Assembly (NCBI GenBank): GCA_900313615.1
Contig: OMRP01000004.1
Location: 92,808 to 156,807 of the forward strand
Origin: an uncultured Prevotellaceae bacterium
GTDB taxonomy: Bacteria; Bacteroidota; Bacteroidia; Bacteroidales; Bacteroidaceae
Direction: 5' to 3'
Length of the DNA stretch: 64,000 nt
Numbering within the stretch: the first letter of the stretch is position 1; every line of letters starts with the position of its first letter. The translations under genes were made by a program, and so were the position numbers. Below the pieces are notes generated by a model. That model was given only the letters and a program-made list of their open reading frames with translations. It searched no databases and was not told where the DNA came from. This document shows, one piece after another, positions 27,799 through 35,572 of this stretch.

Positions 27799-28218
27799 AT
27801 GATTACCATTGAAAATGCCTTGCGCCTGGCAATTGAGGCGCACGAGGGTCAGACAGACCTAGATGGGAAGCCGGTCATTCTCCATCCCATGACAGTGGGA
27901 TTGGCGGGTCGTAACCGTGAGGAGATTATTGCTGGATTGTTGCATGATGTGGTGGAAGATACGGACTTTACTTTTGACGACTTGCTTGCCCGTGGCGTTG
28001 AAGAGCCTATCGTAGAAGCGCTGCGGCTGCTGACACATACAGACGATATGTCCTACGAGGATTATGTGAAACGTATTGCGGCATCTGGCAACAGTATTGC
28101 CATTCATGTGAAGTACAACGACCTACAGCATAACCTGAAACGTGGTCGTGCCGGCGGTCACTGGAAGCAGGTGACAAAACATGAAGGGGCTTTACCCATT
28201 ATTGAGCCACTTATATAA
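27799..28218 (+). CDS. small HD-domain hydrolase related to RelA/SpoT hydrolase domains
   Basis: A 139-residue stand-alone HD domain. Motifs: HEGQTDLDGKPVILHP (first metal His), GLLHDVVEDTDFTFDDL (HD metal pair plus EDT) and VKYNDLQHNL (last metal Asp). This is the SpoT/MESH hydrolase type, so a nucleotide phosphohydrolase acting on ppGpp or a similar signal is plausible; no synthetase domain is present. Start taken at 27799 because the frame from 27760 adds 13 unrelated residues. The stop lies 14 nt before the WYL regulator, and the pair shares the palindromic operator promoter. Confidence 0.8.
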   Translation: MITIENALRLAIEAHEGQTDLDGKPVILHPMTVGLAGRNREEIIAGLLHDVVEDTDFTFDDLLARGVEEPIVEALRLLTHTDDMSYEDYVKRIAASGNSIAIHVKYNDLQHNLKRGRAGGHWKQVTKHEGALPIIEPLI

Positions 28219-28232
28219 AAAGTGTTTAGCCT

Positions 28233-29180
28233 ATGAAAATCCCCATTCTATTCAAGGAATATATCTGGTTGATTGAGACCATCAACCGGGCCGGGAAAAT
28301 TACTTTCGCTGAAATCAACGAACGATGGAAAAGAAAGGAGGAAAGTGGTGGCTTGAAGTTCTCACGCACCACTTTCAACCGTCATCGTGATGCTATATTC
28401 GATATGTTTGGTGTCATTATTGAATGTGATAAGAAAGATGGATACCGCTACTACATTTATAACAAGGAGGTGCTGGAGGAAGACAGCGTGCAGAACTGGT
28501 TGTTCTCAACGCTCAGCGTGAGTAATATGCTTGATGAGAACGTGGGCTTGCATCACCGTATACTTTTAGAAAGCATCCCCTCTGGTGATATTCATCTGCA
28601 ACAGATTATCAAGGCGATGCGTGAAAGCCGTAAGATTATGGTGACTTATCGCCGCTATGGTGCGGCATCTGCTAACTCGTTCTCCGTAGCCCCGTATTGT
28701 GTGAAACTGTTCCGCCGCAGGTGGTATGTGTTGGTTTCGATGGTCAGACATTCATCTAATAATGGTGAGGAGAAATTTGCCATCTTCTCCCTTGACCGTA
28801 TAGAGAATGCGGAACTGCAACAGACAAAATTTACCCTAAAACCGGATTTCGACGCTGCTGACTTTTTCGATGAGTGTTTCGGCGTGGTAGCGGGTGACGG
28901 TAGCAATCCTGAGCGTATCGTATTACGAGCATACGGACTGGAGCCTCATTATTTGCGTGATTTGCCATTGCATCATTCTCAAAGAGAAATAAATGTGACA
29001 GATGAATACACCGATTTTGAACTATATTTGCGACCAACAGCTGATTTCAAAGGACATATCTTGTCAAGGGGCGATTTAGTACAAGTACTTTCTCCCCAAC
29101 ATGTGGCAGATGACATACAACAATGGCTTCAGGCTGCAATGAATAGGTATAAAAAGCCCCAAAAGCAAAATAATCAATAG
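28233..29180 (+). CDS. WYL-domain transcriptional regulator
   Basis: A 315-residue DNA-binding regulator. Residues 1-75 form a helix-turn-helix region (FAEINERWKRKEE, FSRTTFNRHRDAIFDMF). A WYL domain follows at about 125-200 (RKIMVTYRRYG, SVAPYCVKLFRRRWYVLVSM), then a WCX-like C-terminal extension (RIVLRAYGLEPHYLRDLPLH). WYL repressors such as BrxR and CapW control antiphage operons by binding palindromes and are thought to release on sensing a nucleic acid or nucleotide ligand. Here two matching palindromes flank the gene, one before its own operon and one before the HIRAN operon. Confidence 0.85.
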   Translation: MKIPILFKEYIWLIETINRAGKITFAEINERWKRKEESGGLKFSRTTFNRHRDAIFDMFGVIIECDKKDGYRYYIYNKEVLEEDSVQNWLFSTLSVSNMLDENVGLHHRILLESIPSGDIHLQQIIKAMRESRKIMVTYRRYGAASANSFSVAPYCVKLFRRRWYVLVSMVRHSSNNGEEKFAIFSLDRIENAELQQTKFTLKPDFDAADFFDECFGVVAGDGSNPERIVLRAYGLEPHYLRDLPLHHSQREINVTDEYTDFELYLRPTADFKGHILSRGDLVQVLSPQHVADDIQQWLQAAMNRYKKPQKQNNQ

Positions 29181-29202
29181 AATAATTCATTTTTCTCGAT
29201 GC

Positions 29203-29238
29203 TGTACCACAATATGGTGCAACATGCCGCTAACTTTG
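29203..29238 (+). promoter_or_regulatory. palindromic operator and -7 box of the HIRAN-Sel1-DUF262 operon
   Basis: TGTACCACAATATGGTGCA (29203-29221), arms TGTACCA and TGGTGCA with one mismatch, then TAACTTTG (29231-29238). Palindrome start to the end of the -7 box is 36 nt, identical to 27670-27705, while the DNA between is unrelated, which argues for selection on the palindrome. Confidence 0.65.
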
Positions 29239-29278
29239 CTTCCGTAAACAAGAAGTTTAACTAAAAGCATTCAAGATT

Positions 29279-29635
29279 ATGGAAACTAAGAAGAAATTTT
29301 ACATGGATTGCCACTTGGCTGGTCGTAAGTTTCATGATGCTGACGAGGTGTGGGATAAGTTGAAGGTGGGAACAGTGCTCCGCCTGGAACGTGAACTCGA
29401 TAACCGCTATGACCCAGAGGCCGTGGCGGTCATCTACGATGACAAGGAGATGGACGACTCATTCCGCATAGGGTACATACCCCGTGTGGACAACGAAACC
29501 ATCGCTGGTATTCTTGAAATGGGATGGACGGATATGTTTGAGTGTCGCATCAGCAAAATTAATCCTGACGCACACCCCGAATATCAGGTACACCTGACCA
29601 TCAAGATTGTAAGACGTAATGTTGAAGCCAACTAA
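29279..29635 (+). CDS. HIRAN-domain protein
   Basis: A 118-residue stand-alone HIRAN domain: CHLAGRKFHDADE, a LERELDNRYDPEAVAVIYDD core and IGYIPRVDN. HIRAN domains bind DNA, often 3' ends or damaged and stalled structures, and are usually fused to SNF2 helicases or nucleases. Here the domain is alone and opens a same-strand operon with the Sel1 and DUF262 genes. I infer a DNA-sensing role within that module. Start follows the operator promoter by about 41 nt. Confidence 0.85.
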   Translation: METKKKFYMDCHLAGRKFHDADEVWDKLKVGTVLRLERELDNRYDPEAVAVIYDDKEMDDSFRIGYIPRVDNETIAGILEMGWTDMFECRISKINPDAHPEYQVHLTIKIVRRNVEAN

Positions 29636-29646
29636 TACCATTCAAT

Positions 29647-30432
29647 ATGCCGCAACAACAAACGAATATTCTGAACATTGGCAGGGGAAGAACCATCAGG
29701 ATACCTGTCAACTACCAACATTTCATCCTCAGTTATTTCTCCAATCCTGAGGATTGTGGATGGGAACGTGAAGATGTAATACACATCCTGGAGTGTGTCA
29801 AGGAAGACCGTTTAGAGGAGTTGGATATGGATGCCGACCTGATGAATAGCATCGGCACGTTCTTCGAGGATGGCATTTGCGTGAAACGTGACATCAATGC
29901 CGCCGTCTTTTGGTATGAGCAGGCAGTCGAGTGGGGCAACAATTTGGCACGGAGCAATCTGGCTGACATCCTCCGCAAGGGAAGTCAGGGCTTTCCCAAA
30001 GATTTGCGTCGTGCCTTCGAACTCTACAAGGCATGTGGCCTGCCATATGCCCATTACCGCGTCGGCGAGTTCTACGAACACGGTTGGGGCGTTCGCCAGG
30101 ACCTTGAAGCTGCCAAGGCATACTATCGTCAGGCTTATCGTGAAGGTCACGGATTAGCTGACAAGAAACTGAAAGAATGGAACTTTTTGGAAGATTCCTC
30201 TAAGAATGTTCTTTGTACAAAGACAAATGAGATGCCAGATAACAACGCAAAAAACACCAAGTATGAAGTAAGATGCCATGAATGGGGTGATGGTGGCGAC
30301 TTCCATTGGTGTTACTGCGATACAAAGGAGGAAGCCGAGGCGACTGTCAAAGGTTTCTATGCGAATGACCCATCCAATTGCTATGAACATCTGTATTTTC
30401 ATGAGATTAATGAAGAAGGAACGTTTACATAA
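29647..30432 (+). CDS. Sel1-repeat protein with a C-terminal domain of unknown function
   Basis: A 261-residue protein. Residues about 65-175 hold Sel1-like repeats (SIGTFFEDGICVKRDINAAV, RVGEFYEHGWGVRQDLEAAK), a helical scaffold for protein-protein contacts. The C-terminal 60 residues (KYEVRCHEWGDGGDFHWCYC, then YEHLYFHEINEEG) form a separate small domain I do not recognise. No signal peptide, so cytoplasmic. It starts 11 nt after the HIRAN gene and is probably translated from the same message. Confidence 0.8.
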   Translation: MPQQQTNILNIGRGRTIRIPVNYQHFILSYFSNPEDCGWEREDVIHILECVKEDRLEELDMDADLMNSIGTFFEDGICVKRDINAAVFWYEQAVEWGNNLARSNLADILRKGSQGFPKDLRRAFELYKACGLPYAHYRVGEFYEHGWGVRQDLEAAKAYYRQAYREGHGLADKKLKEWNFLEDSSKNVLCTKTNEMPDNNAKNTKYEVRCHEWGDGGDFHWCYCDTKEEAEATVKGFYANDPSNCYEHLYFHEINEEGTFT

Positions 30433-30494
30433 CAAAGAAACGGACGAGGAACTGTTCGATTGGGATAATATGAAATAAACTAAAATAAAATAAA

Positions 30495-32015
30495 ATGGAT
30501 AATTTGACATTATCATTAACAACAATTGGGGATTTATTGTTGAAAAATAGAATCACCAGAAAAGAAAATGGTAAACCTATCGATAACGTTAAGCTTACCA
30601 TTCCTGAGTATCAGCGTCCCTACAAATGGACTGCACGTAATGCCATACAATTACTTGATGATATTCTTGAAGCGAGAAACGGCAACAAGGAGGTATATCG
30701 AGTTGGTACACTTATTTTGCACAAGACCAAAAACGACAATGGGCAAGATGTATACGAGATTGTGGATGGGCAACAAAGAACTATAACATTTTCTCTATTA
30801 CTTACCGCATTGTACGAACTTGAAAATGATCAAGAGAAAAGACCCGTGATTGATTTCCTGCACCAACAGGTATTTGACAATCAGTTTAGTCGCCATAATA
30901 TTCCCAACAATTTGAATGCATTCAGACGTAGAACATACAAGAACACAGAAGGCGATAAAAGTGTTGAGCATAACCTGGACATGAAATCCTTGCGTATTTT
31001 CATAGAACAGCAATGTGAACTGATTGTTGTAATTACTGATGATGTATCAGAAGCCTTCCAGTTTTTTGACTCTCAGAATGCCAGAGGTAAGGCTTTGTAT
31101 CCTCATGACCTGCTGAAAGCATACCATCTGCGTGAGATGGCAGACATTGACGAAGCTAAAACGGAGCAAATAGTCAAAGAATGGGAAAAAATTCCACAAC
31201 AGGATTTGGCTGCTTTCTTTGGCGACTATTTGTATCGCATCAAAGAATGGATTAACGGGAATTGGGCATATAAACTGAACGAGCATAACATCTTCAAGTT
31301 TAAAGGCATTACAAAAAAAGCCAACACGCCTTATGCTCAGTTTTTCAAGAGTGCATACTCGTACGCAGAGTTTATTAATTCCTCTGCCATGCCTTTCGTG
31401 TCGGGTACAAGAGAGGTGAATGCTTTTCAGTTAAACACTCCAATTATTGCGGGCAAGCCATTCTTTGACTATACGAAACATTACTACGAAATCCTTAAAG
31501 ACATTCAAGATAATAGTAAATATGAGGGTTTCTACATAAAAGGCAATAAGATTGTAGATACTTTGGACAAATACTTCAATAAAGGTGTTGGAAATAGAAT
31601 AACCCGATTGCTTTTTGATACTGCATTGTTGCTGTATGTAGATCGTTTCTGTCCTGCGACATATCCCACCAAGGTGGATACAGGACTGTTTGAGCAGTTT
31701 GTGGCATTTGCATTTATATGGGCTTACTCACTCCGCGCTCAGTACTCTCATTTGGGTTGGCAATCTGCACAAAACTATGTGCTTGAAAGAAATGACATCG
31801 TCAACTCTCTCAACATCTATAAACTTATAGCCGACTCCGATACACCAATTTCATTGTTGAGTACGTTAGCAGACAAGCTGAATCCTCTATCAAGAAAAGA
31901 CATATTTGACAGGGTTTATAAGGATGTGGACGACCAAAAATTAGATGATCATGAAGGTGAATTGTTTAAATATTATCTCCACTTTTTTAAGATTAATCAC
32001 TTTTATAACAAATAG
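30495..32015 (+). CDS. DUF262 (GmrS-like) protein without nuclease domain
   Basis: A 506-residue protein with an N-terminal DUF262/ParB-like NTPase domain: IPEYQRPYKWTARNAIQLLD (about residues 36-55) and the EIVDGQQR signature (about 88-95). GmrSD-type enzymes use this domain to hydrolyse nucleotide and license cleavage of modified phage DNA. The C-terminal half is helical and shows no HNH/DUF1524 motif, so it looks like a sensor or regulatory subunit. Its stop is 5 nt before the next DUF262 gene. Confidence 0.85.
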   Translation: MDNLTLSLTTIGDLLLKNRITRKENGKPIDNVKLTIPEYQRPYKWTARNAIQLLDDILEARNGNKEVYRVGTLILHKTKNDNGQDVYEIVDGQQRTITFSLLLTALYELENDQEKRPVIDFLHQQVFDNQFSRHNIPNNLNAFRRRTYKNTEGDKSVEHNLDMKSLRIFIEQQCELIVVITDDVSEAFQFFDSQNARGKALYPHDLLKAYHLREMADIDEAKTEQIVKEWEKIPQQDLAAFFGDYLYRIKEWINGNWAYKLNEHNIFKFKGITKKANTPYAQFFKSAYSYAEFINSSAMPFVSGTREVNAFQLNTPIIAGKPFFDYTKHYYEILKDIQDNSKYEGFYIKGNKIVDTLDKYFNKGVGNRITRLLFDTALLLYVDRFCPATYPTKVDTGLFEQFVAFAFIWAYSLRAQYSHLGWQSAQNYVLERNDIVNSLNIYKLIADSDTPISLLSTLADKLNPLSRKDIFDRVYKDVDDQKLDDHEGELFKYYLHFFKINHFYNK

Positions 32016-32020
32016 GCGAT

Positions 32021-34078
32021 ATGGAAAAGACAACATTTCCACTTGAAGAGCGTTCAATATACCAGATTTATCTGGAAAGTCAGGAAACAAAAACATATGT
32101 AATTCCTATATATCAACGTAACTATGCTTGGGAAGAAGATGAGATTAACGCATTGATTAAAGATGTTTATGATTCTTTTGCCAAGAACAAGAATGATTAC
32201 TATTACATAGGTACATTGGTGACCTATAAACGTGGGGATAGTGTTTATGAGGTAATAGACGGTCAGCAGAGATTAACTACTATTTATATTATCCTAAAAG
32301 TATTTGGCATTAAGGAAATCCGAAATAGATTAACCTATGGAGCCAGAAAAAAATCTGCTTTAACGATTGTCAAATTGAATGATTACCCCAATTTAGGTGA
32401 TGAAGTAGATGGTGGAATCAGGAATGGCTATAACTATGCGAAAAAGGCATTTGATGCTATTGTAGAAGAATCCGAGCGAGAAGAGTTCACCAAGTATTTC
32501 CTTGACAAAGTACATATTATCCACTATAAAGTTCCTAAAGATGTTGATCTGAATCACTACTTTGAGGTGATGAATTCTCGTGGTGAGCAGTTGGAGAAGC
32601 ACGAAATTGTAAAGTCATTGCTTGGACAACATCTTAACAAGAAAGATTTGGCTACTTTCAGCCGAGTTTGGGAGGCATGTAGTGAAATGAATGTATACGT
32701 ACAACAAGCTTTTCCCGAAGCAAGGGTTTTTGGTTCGCATCTTCACAAATTCATTATTAATTCTTTTGAGGATATTCCCGAACAAGATGAATCGGACGGG
32801 AAATCTACCATTATTGACCTCCTCCAGCAGCCAATCTGCGAATTGGAAGATTTCTCTACTATTGAGCAGAATGATAAGTTCCAACCAATTATAGACTTCC
32901 CGAACTTCTTGCTTATAGCTCTGAAAGTAACCATGATGAAGTATGAAGGCTTTGAGCCTGTAAAGTTCACTCTTGATGATAAGGAATTACTCAATGAGTT
33001 TAATAAAGCATTACAATTTGTGGATGACAAAGTTGAATTCGTGAAGGACTTTGCTTTAAATCTATTGAAGGCGAAGTTCTTGCTTGACAACAATATTGTC
33101 CACCATTCACTTGGTGATAAAGAACAATTGGGAGACAATCCATGGAAATTGCAGTTCTTTTATCTTGAAAATGCAAAAAAGAGATACCCCAAAAATATAA
33201 CAGACAACCAAGACATACAGAAAGAACTGGTTCACTTGCTCTCGATGTTTGAAGTGTCATTTACTCCCAAACAACGCAAGAACTATCTTTTCTACTCCAT
33301 GTTATTTCTATTTGGTAACAATGAGCATAATGAACAGGATTATTTGAAATTCCTACAGTGCCTTGCTGATAAATATTTCTATGATGTATATCTTAATTCG
33401 GAATGTCTTAACGAAAGGAAACAGCCTGGGCCAAATGCATTCGATAACGCTTTGTTTGTAGATAGAGTAATGAATGTAGATGATATCGGTAACGATGAGA
33501 TTGACTATAGAGTGAAATTTGAGGACATCTACAAACAAGGAAGGGCAGATGTACCATTGTTTGTGTTTAATTATACAGACTATAAACTTTGGAAAAAGTA
33601 TGCTGATGAATTACGTGGTAATAAGACAAAGAAAGGGTCTAAAGAACGAAGCCAATTCTTTGAGGAACTTGGATGTACGGATTTTGAACTTGAACCGTTC
33701 AACAACTTTTATTTCTCTCGAACTCGCAAGTCTTTGGAACATTATTACCCACAAGCTAAGGCAGGTGAGGGAAAACCTTTAAGTTCTGACGATATCAACT
33801 GCTTTGGAAATTTTGCGATGATTGGTGCTGAAGCGAATAGTTCTGGTTCCAACTGGGATCCAAGAACAAAGCTTGACCACTACAGCGACGGCAAAGCTGA
33901 CCAAGTAAGTGTTGCTTCTCTGAAATTCAAGATTATGATGCAAAAGTGTAAAGACAATGACTTGGCAATTCTTAACGGATTATTAGACGAGAGAGAGGCA
34001 CACATGGAATGGGATGCAGGAGATATTCAGGAACATCAGAAAAAGATGTTGGATATAATCATACAAAGAAAGAATTAA
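32021..34078 (+). CDS. DUF262-DUF1524 protein, GmrSD-like type IV restriction nuclease candidate
   Basis: A 685-residue fusion. The N-terminus has the DUF262 motifs IPIYQRNYAWEEDE (about residues 28-41) and VIDGQQRLTT (about 78-87). The C-terminal fifth carries a DUF1524-like HNH region: EHYYPQ (about 571-576) and GNFAMIGAEANSSGSNW (about 597-613), matching the family pattern HxxP then GNL then N-S-N. In GmrSD and SspE relatives this nuclease cuts DNA with modified bases or backbone. The partner DUF262 protein immediately upstream makes this a two-subunit arrangement. AT-rich codon use differs from the core genes. Confidence 0.85.
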   Translation: MEKTTFPLEERSIYQIYLESQETKTYVIPIYQRNYAWEEDEINALIKDVYDSFAKNKNDYYYIGTLVTYKRGDSVYEVIDGQQRLTTIYIILKVFGIKEIRNRLTYGARKKSALTIVKLNDYPNLGDEVDGGIRNGYNYAKKAFDAIVEESEREEFTKYFLDKVHIIHYKVPKDVDLNHYFEVMNSRGEQLEKHEIVKSLLGQHLNKKDLATFSRVWEACSEMNVYVQQAFPEARVFGSHLHKFIINSFEDIPEQDESDGKSTIIDLLQQPICELEDFSTIEQNDKFQPIIDFPNFLLIALKVTMMKYEGFEPVKFTLDDKELLNEFNKALQFVDDKVEFVKDFALNLLKAKFLLDNNIVHHSLGDKEQLGDNPWKLQFFYLENAKKRYPKNITDNQDIQKELVHLLSMFEVSFTPKQRKNYLFYSMLFLFGNNEHNEQDYLKFLQCLADKYFYDVYLNSECLNERKQPGPNAFDNALFVDRVMNVDDIGNDEIDYRVKFEDIYKQGRADVPLFVFNYTDYKLWKKYADELRGNKTKKGSKERSQFFEELGCTDFELEPFNNFYFSRTRKSLEHYYPQAKAGEGKPLSSDDINCFGNFAMIGAEANSSGSNWDPRTKLDHYSDGKADQVSVASLKFKIMMQKCKDNDLAILNGLLDEREAHMEWDAGDIQEHQKKMLDIIIQRKN

Positions 34079-34091
34079 TACTTACACAGAA

Positions 34092-34178
34092 ATGGCAAGA
34101 CATAATAGACTACCAAAAGACTATAGGCCATCTATTGAGGATGCAGAATGTTTTGTCAATCTGGTCATCGAACAATGA
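34092..34178 (+). CDS. 28-residue ORF translationally coupled to the next gene
   Basis: ATG at 34092 reads MARHNRLPKDYRPSIEDAEC followed by FVNLVIEQ, and its TGA overlaps the ATG at 34175 (ATGA). The start is 14 nt after the DUF262-DUF1524 stop. It has a basic then acidic composition. It may be a real small protein, a leader that couples translation, or the head of a frameshifted gene; the sequence alone does not decide. Confidence 0.4.
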   Translation: MARHNRLPKDYRPSIEDAECFVNLVIEQ

Positions 34179-34474
34179 ACTCAGAAGTTAACTACACGAA
34201 GCTCTGGGAGATGATCTCTCGTTGTCAATGGACGTTTGCCAAAACGATGCCGTGGGCACCCCACGAGTATATTGTGCGAGGCAAATGTCTCTTGACAGAA
34301 GAGGAGTTTTTGTATTTCATCGACATGCAACGTCGTTTCGGCGTAAAGGAACACTGGGGAAAGTATTACCATCCCTATCTTTATATCGATGATTATAAAT
34401 ATTGGACAATGGGAGCACCGTATGAGGATACCATTATCATAAATCGAGCAAAGGTAGATGTCCCTCTTTCATGA
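34175..34474 (+). CDS. small protein of unknown function in the DUF262 operon
   Basis: A 99-residue cytoplasmic protein from the ATG at 34175, preferred over 34148 because of the ATGA overlap with the preceding 28-residue ORF. It is rich in aromatic residues (ISRCQWTFAKTMPWAPHEYI, DDYKYWTMGAPYEDTIIINR). I recognise it only as similar in character to small Bacteroidetes hypothetical proteins. It lies last in the operon that begins with HIRAN, so a role with the DUF262 pair is possible. Confidence 0.65.
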   Translation: MNSEVNYTKLWEMISRCQWTFAKTMPWAPHEYIVRGKCLLTEEEFLYFIDMQRRFGVKEHWGKYYHPYLYIDDYKYWTMGAPYEDTIIINRAKVDVPLS

Positions 34475-34602
34475 TTTGTTTTGCCATTTTTCGGCTAAGT
34501 TACAAAAAATGTAAGAAATAATGGTAAATCATATTTTTCCTTCATTTTATTGTTCTTTTAAAAATTATAACTGTCTTTGCACTATCAAGTTACATGTTAA
34601 AG

Positions 34603-34638
34603 GGTTCGAATTCATATAGTACCTGAACCTTTTTAAAC
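34603..34638 (+). repeat. 36-bp direct repeat, left copy
   Basis: ggttcgaattcatata, one variable base, then tacctgaacctttttaaac. Matches 35083-35118 with one mismatch. Internally it holds a GGTTC/GAACC hairpin followed by TTTTT, so it may also act as a terminator. 34475-34602 shows nothing else. Confidence 0.8.
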
Positions 34639-34639
34639 G

Positions 34640-34744
34640 GAAATCAACGGCCTGGCCGACATAGCGGGAGAATACTACGGAGACAAGTCGGCGCAGGGAG
34701 TGCTCGACGAGCTGGACAGGCTGACGATAGTGAAGAAGGGGTGA
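34640..34744 (+). pseudogene. GC-rich C-terminal remnant of a foreign gene
   Basis: Beginning 2 bp after the left 36-bp repeat, an open frame of 34 codons reads EINGLADIAGEYYGDKSAQG and continues to LTIVKKG with a TGA at 34744. Base composition is far richer in G and C than its surroundings and there is no start codon or upstream sequence of the same kind, so it looks like the tail of a gene truncated at the repeat. Parent gene not identified. Confidence 0.4.
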
Positions 34745-34797
34745 AAGATTAATTCATGGTAGGTGGCCCACCACCATCTATTACGGCATAAAAAGCA

Positions 34798-34989
34798 TTA
34801 CCATCCCCCAAGATTGTAATCATCATTGGAATCTGTGTCGTTTCCCCATTTACACAAGACGCGCACAAAGAAATATATAAGGATGCAGAACAATACCAAC
34901 TTGAACAGCCAAGTATCGAAGAATGCCACTCCGTAAATGATACTTAGCACTACCAATAACGCTATGAATATGATCTTGATAACTTTCAT
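34798..34989 (-). CDS. 63-residue membrane protein with two transmembrane segments
   Basis: ATG at 34989 gives MKVIKIIFIALLVVLSIIYG and a second hydrophobic stretch (LFKLVLFCILIYFFVRVL), then a hydrophilic acidic tail (GNDTDSNDDYNLGGW). A -7 box TATATTTG lies at 35020-35013 with CTTG 20 nt upstream in place of TTTG, so it is probably expressed. It is the only gene inside the segment flanked by the 36-bp direct repeats. Function unknown. Confidence 0.6.
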   Translation of the reverse strand: MKVIKIIFIALLVVLSIIYGVAFFDTWLFKLVLFCILIYFFVRVLCKWGNDTDSNDDYNLGGW

Positions 34990-35082
34990 AATGTTGGTAT
35001 TTAATTTCGATGCAAATATATAGATTATTCCAGTTCGTGTCAAGGGGGAAATCCCTAAAAGATCAAGGAAAGAACCTACGGA

Positions 35083-35118
35083 GGTTCGAATTCATATAAT
35101 ACCTGAACCTTTTTAAAC
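35083..35118 (+). repeat. 36-bp direct repeat, right copy
   Basis: Same orientation as 34603-34638, offset exactly 480 bp, one mismatch (a for g at 35099). A small hairpin (gaacct 35072-35077, aggttc 35082-35087) abuts its left side. Confidence 0.8.
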
Positions 35119-35148
35119 TAACGCCAATTATTATTTAGAAAAATACAT

Positions 35149-35156
35149 TATCTTTG
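35149..35156 (+). promoter_or_regulatory. -7 box of the 35176 gene
   Basis: TATCTTTG, 20 nt before the ATG; no TTTG at -33. Confidence 0.4.
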
Positions 35157-35175
35157 TAATAAAATTTAATGCGAA

Positions 35176-35403
35176 ATGGAAACGATATTTGACGCAAAGA
35201 TAACAAAAAAGGAGTTTGCCATTTTATTCAAAGATGCCAAACGACTTACATATGATAACTATTTGTCAATGTGTAGAGTGGAGTCTCATAGGAAATATCA
35301 CCTTGCAATGTTAATGTTTTTGCGAGGTAATGAAAAAGATGGGAAGAGATACCTTAAAGAGAGCAATGTTCCGATTGGGATGGATGTGGATTGGGCTGGA
35401 TAA
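35176..35403 (+). CDS. small hypothetical protein
   Basis: A 75-residue, highly charged cytoplasmic protein (METIFDAKITKKEFAILF, ending GMDVDWAG) with a -7 box just upstream. The central part (ESHRKYHLAMLMFLRGNEKD) is helical. No family recognised. It follows the right 36-bp repeat, and 35404-35572 after it holds no recognisable feature before aroB. Confidence 0.5.
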   Translation: METIFDAKITKKEFAILFKDAKRLTYDNYLSMCRVESHRKYHLAMLMFLRGNEKDGKRYLKESNVPIGMDVDWAG

Positions 35404-35572
35404 TTAAAACCATATTCCCCAAATCCATCCCATAGAGTTATATATCCTTCAAATGTGAACATCATCTTTTGGCATATAAGCCTAATAATGAATTAACTCG
35501 GCCGAAAGAGCCCGAAAGCCACTAACTCCTGCTAATCATAAACTTCAAACTTCCAACTTCAATCTTCCGACC

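Noticed and set aside
34603-35118. Insertion sequence
   Set aside because: No transposase-like frame inside, and the flanking repeats are direct, not terminal inverted repeats.
35404-35572. tRNA or small-gene search in the gap before aroB
   Set aside because: No cloverleaf pairing, no promoter and no frame of any length were seen.
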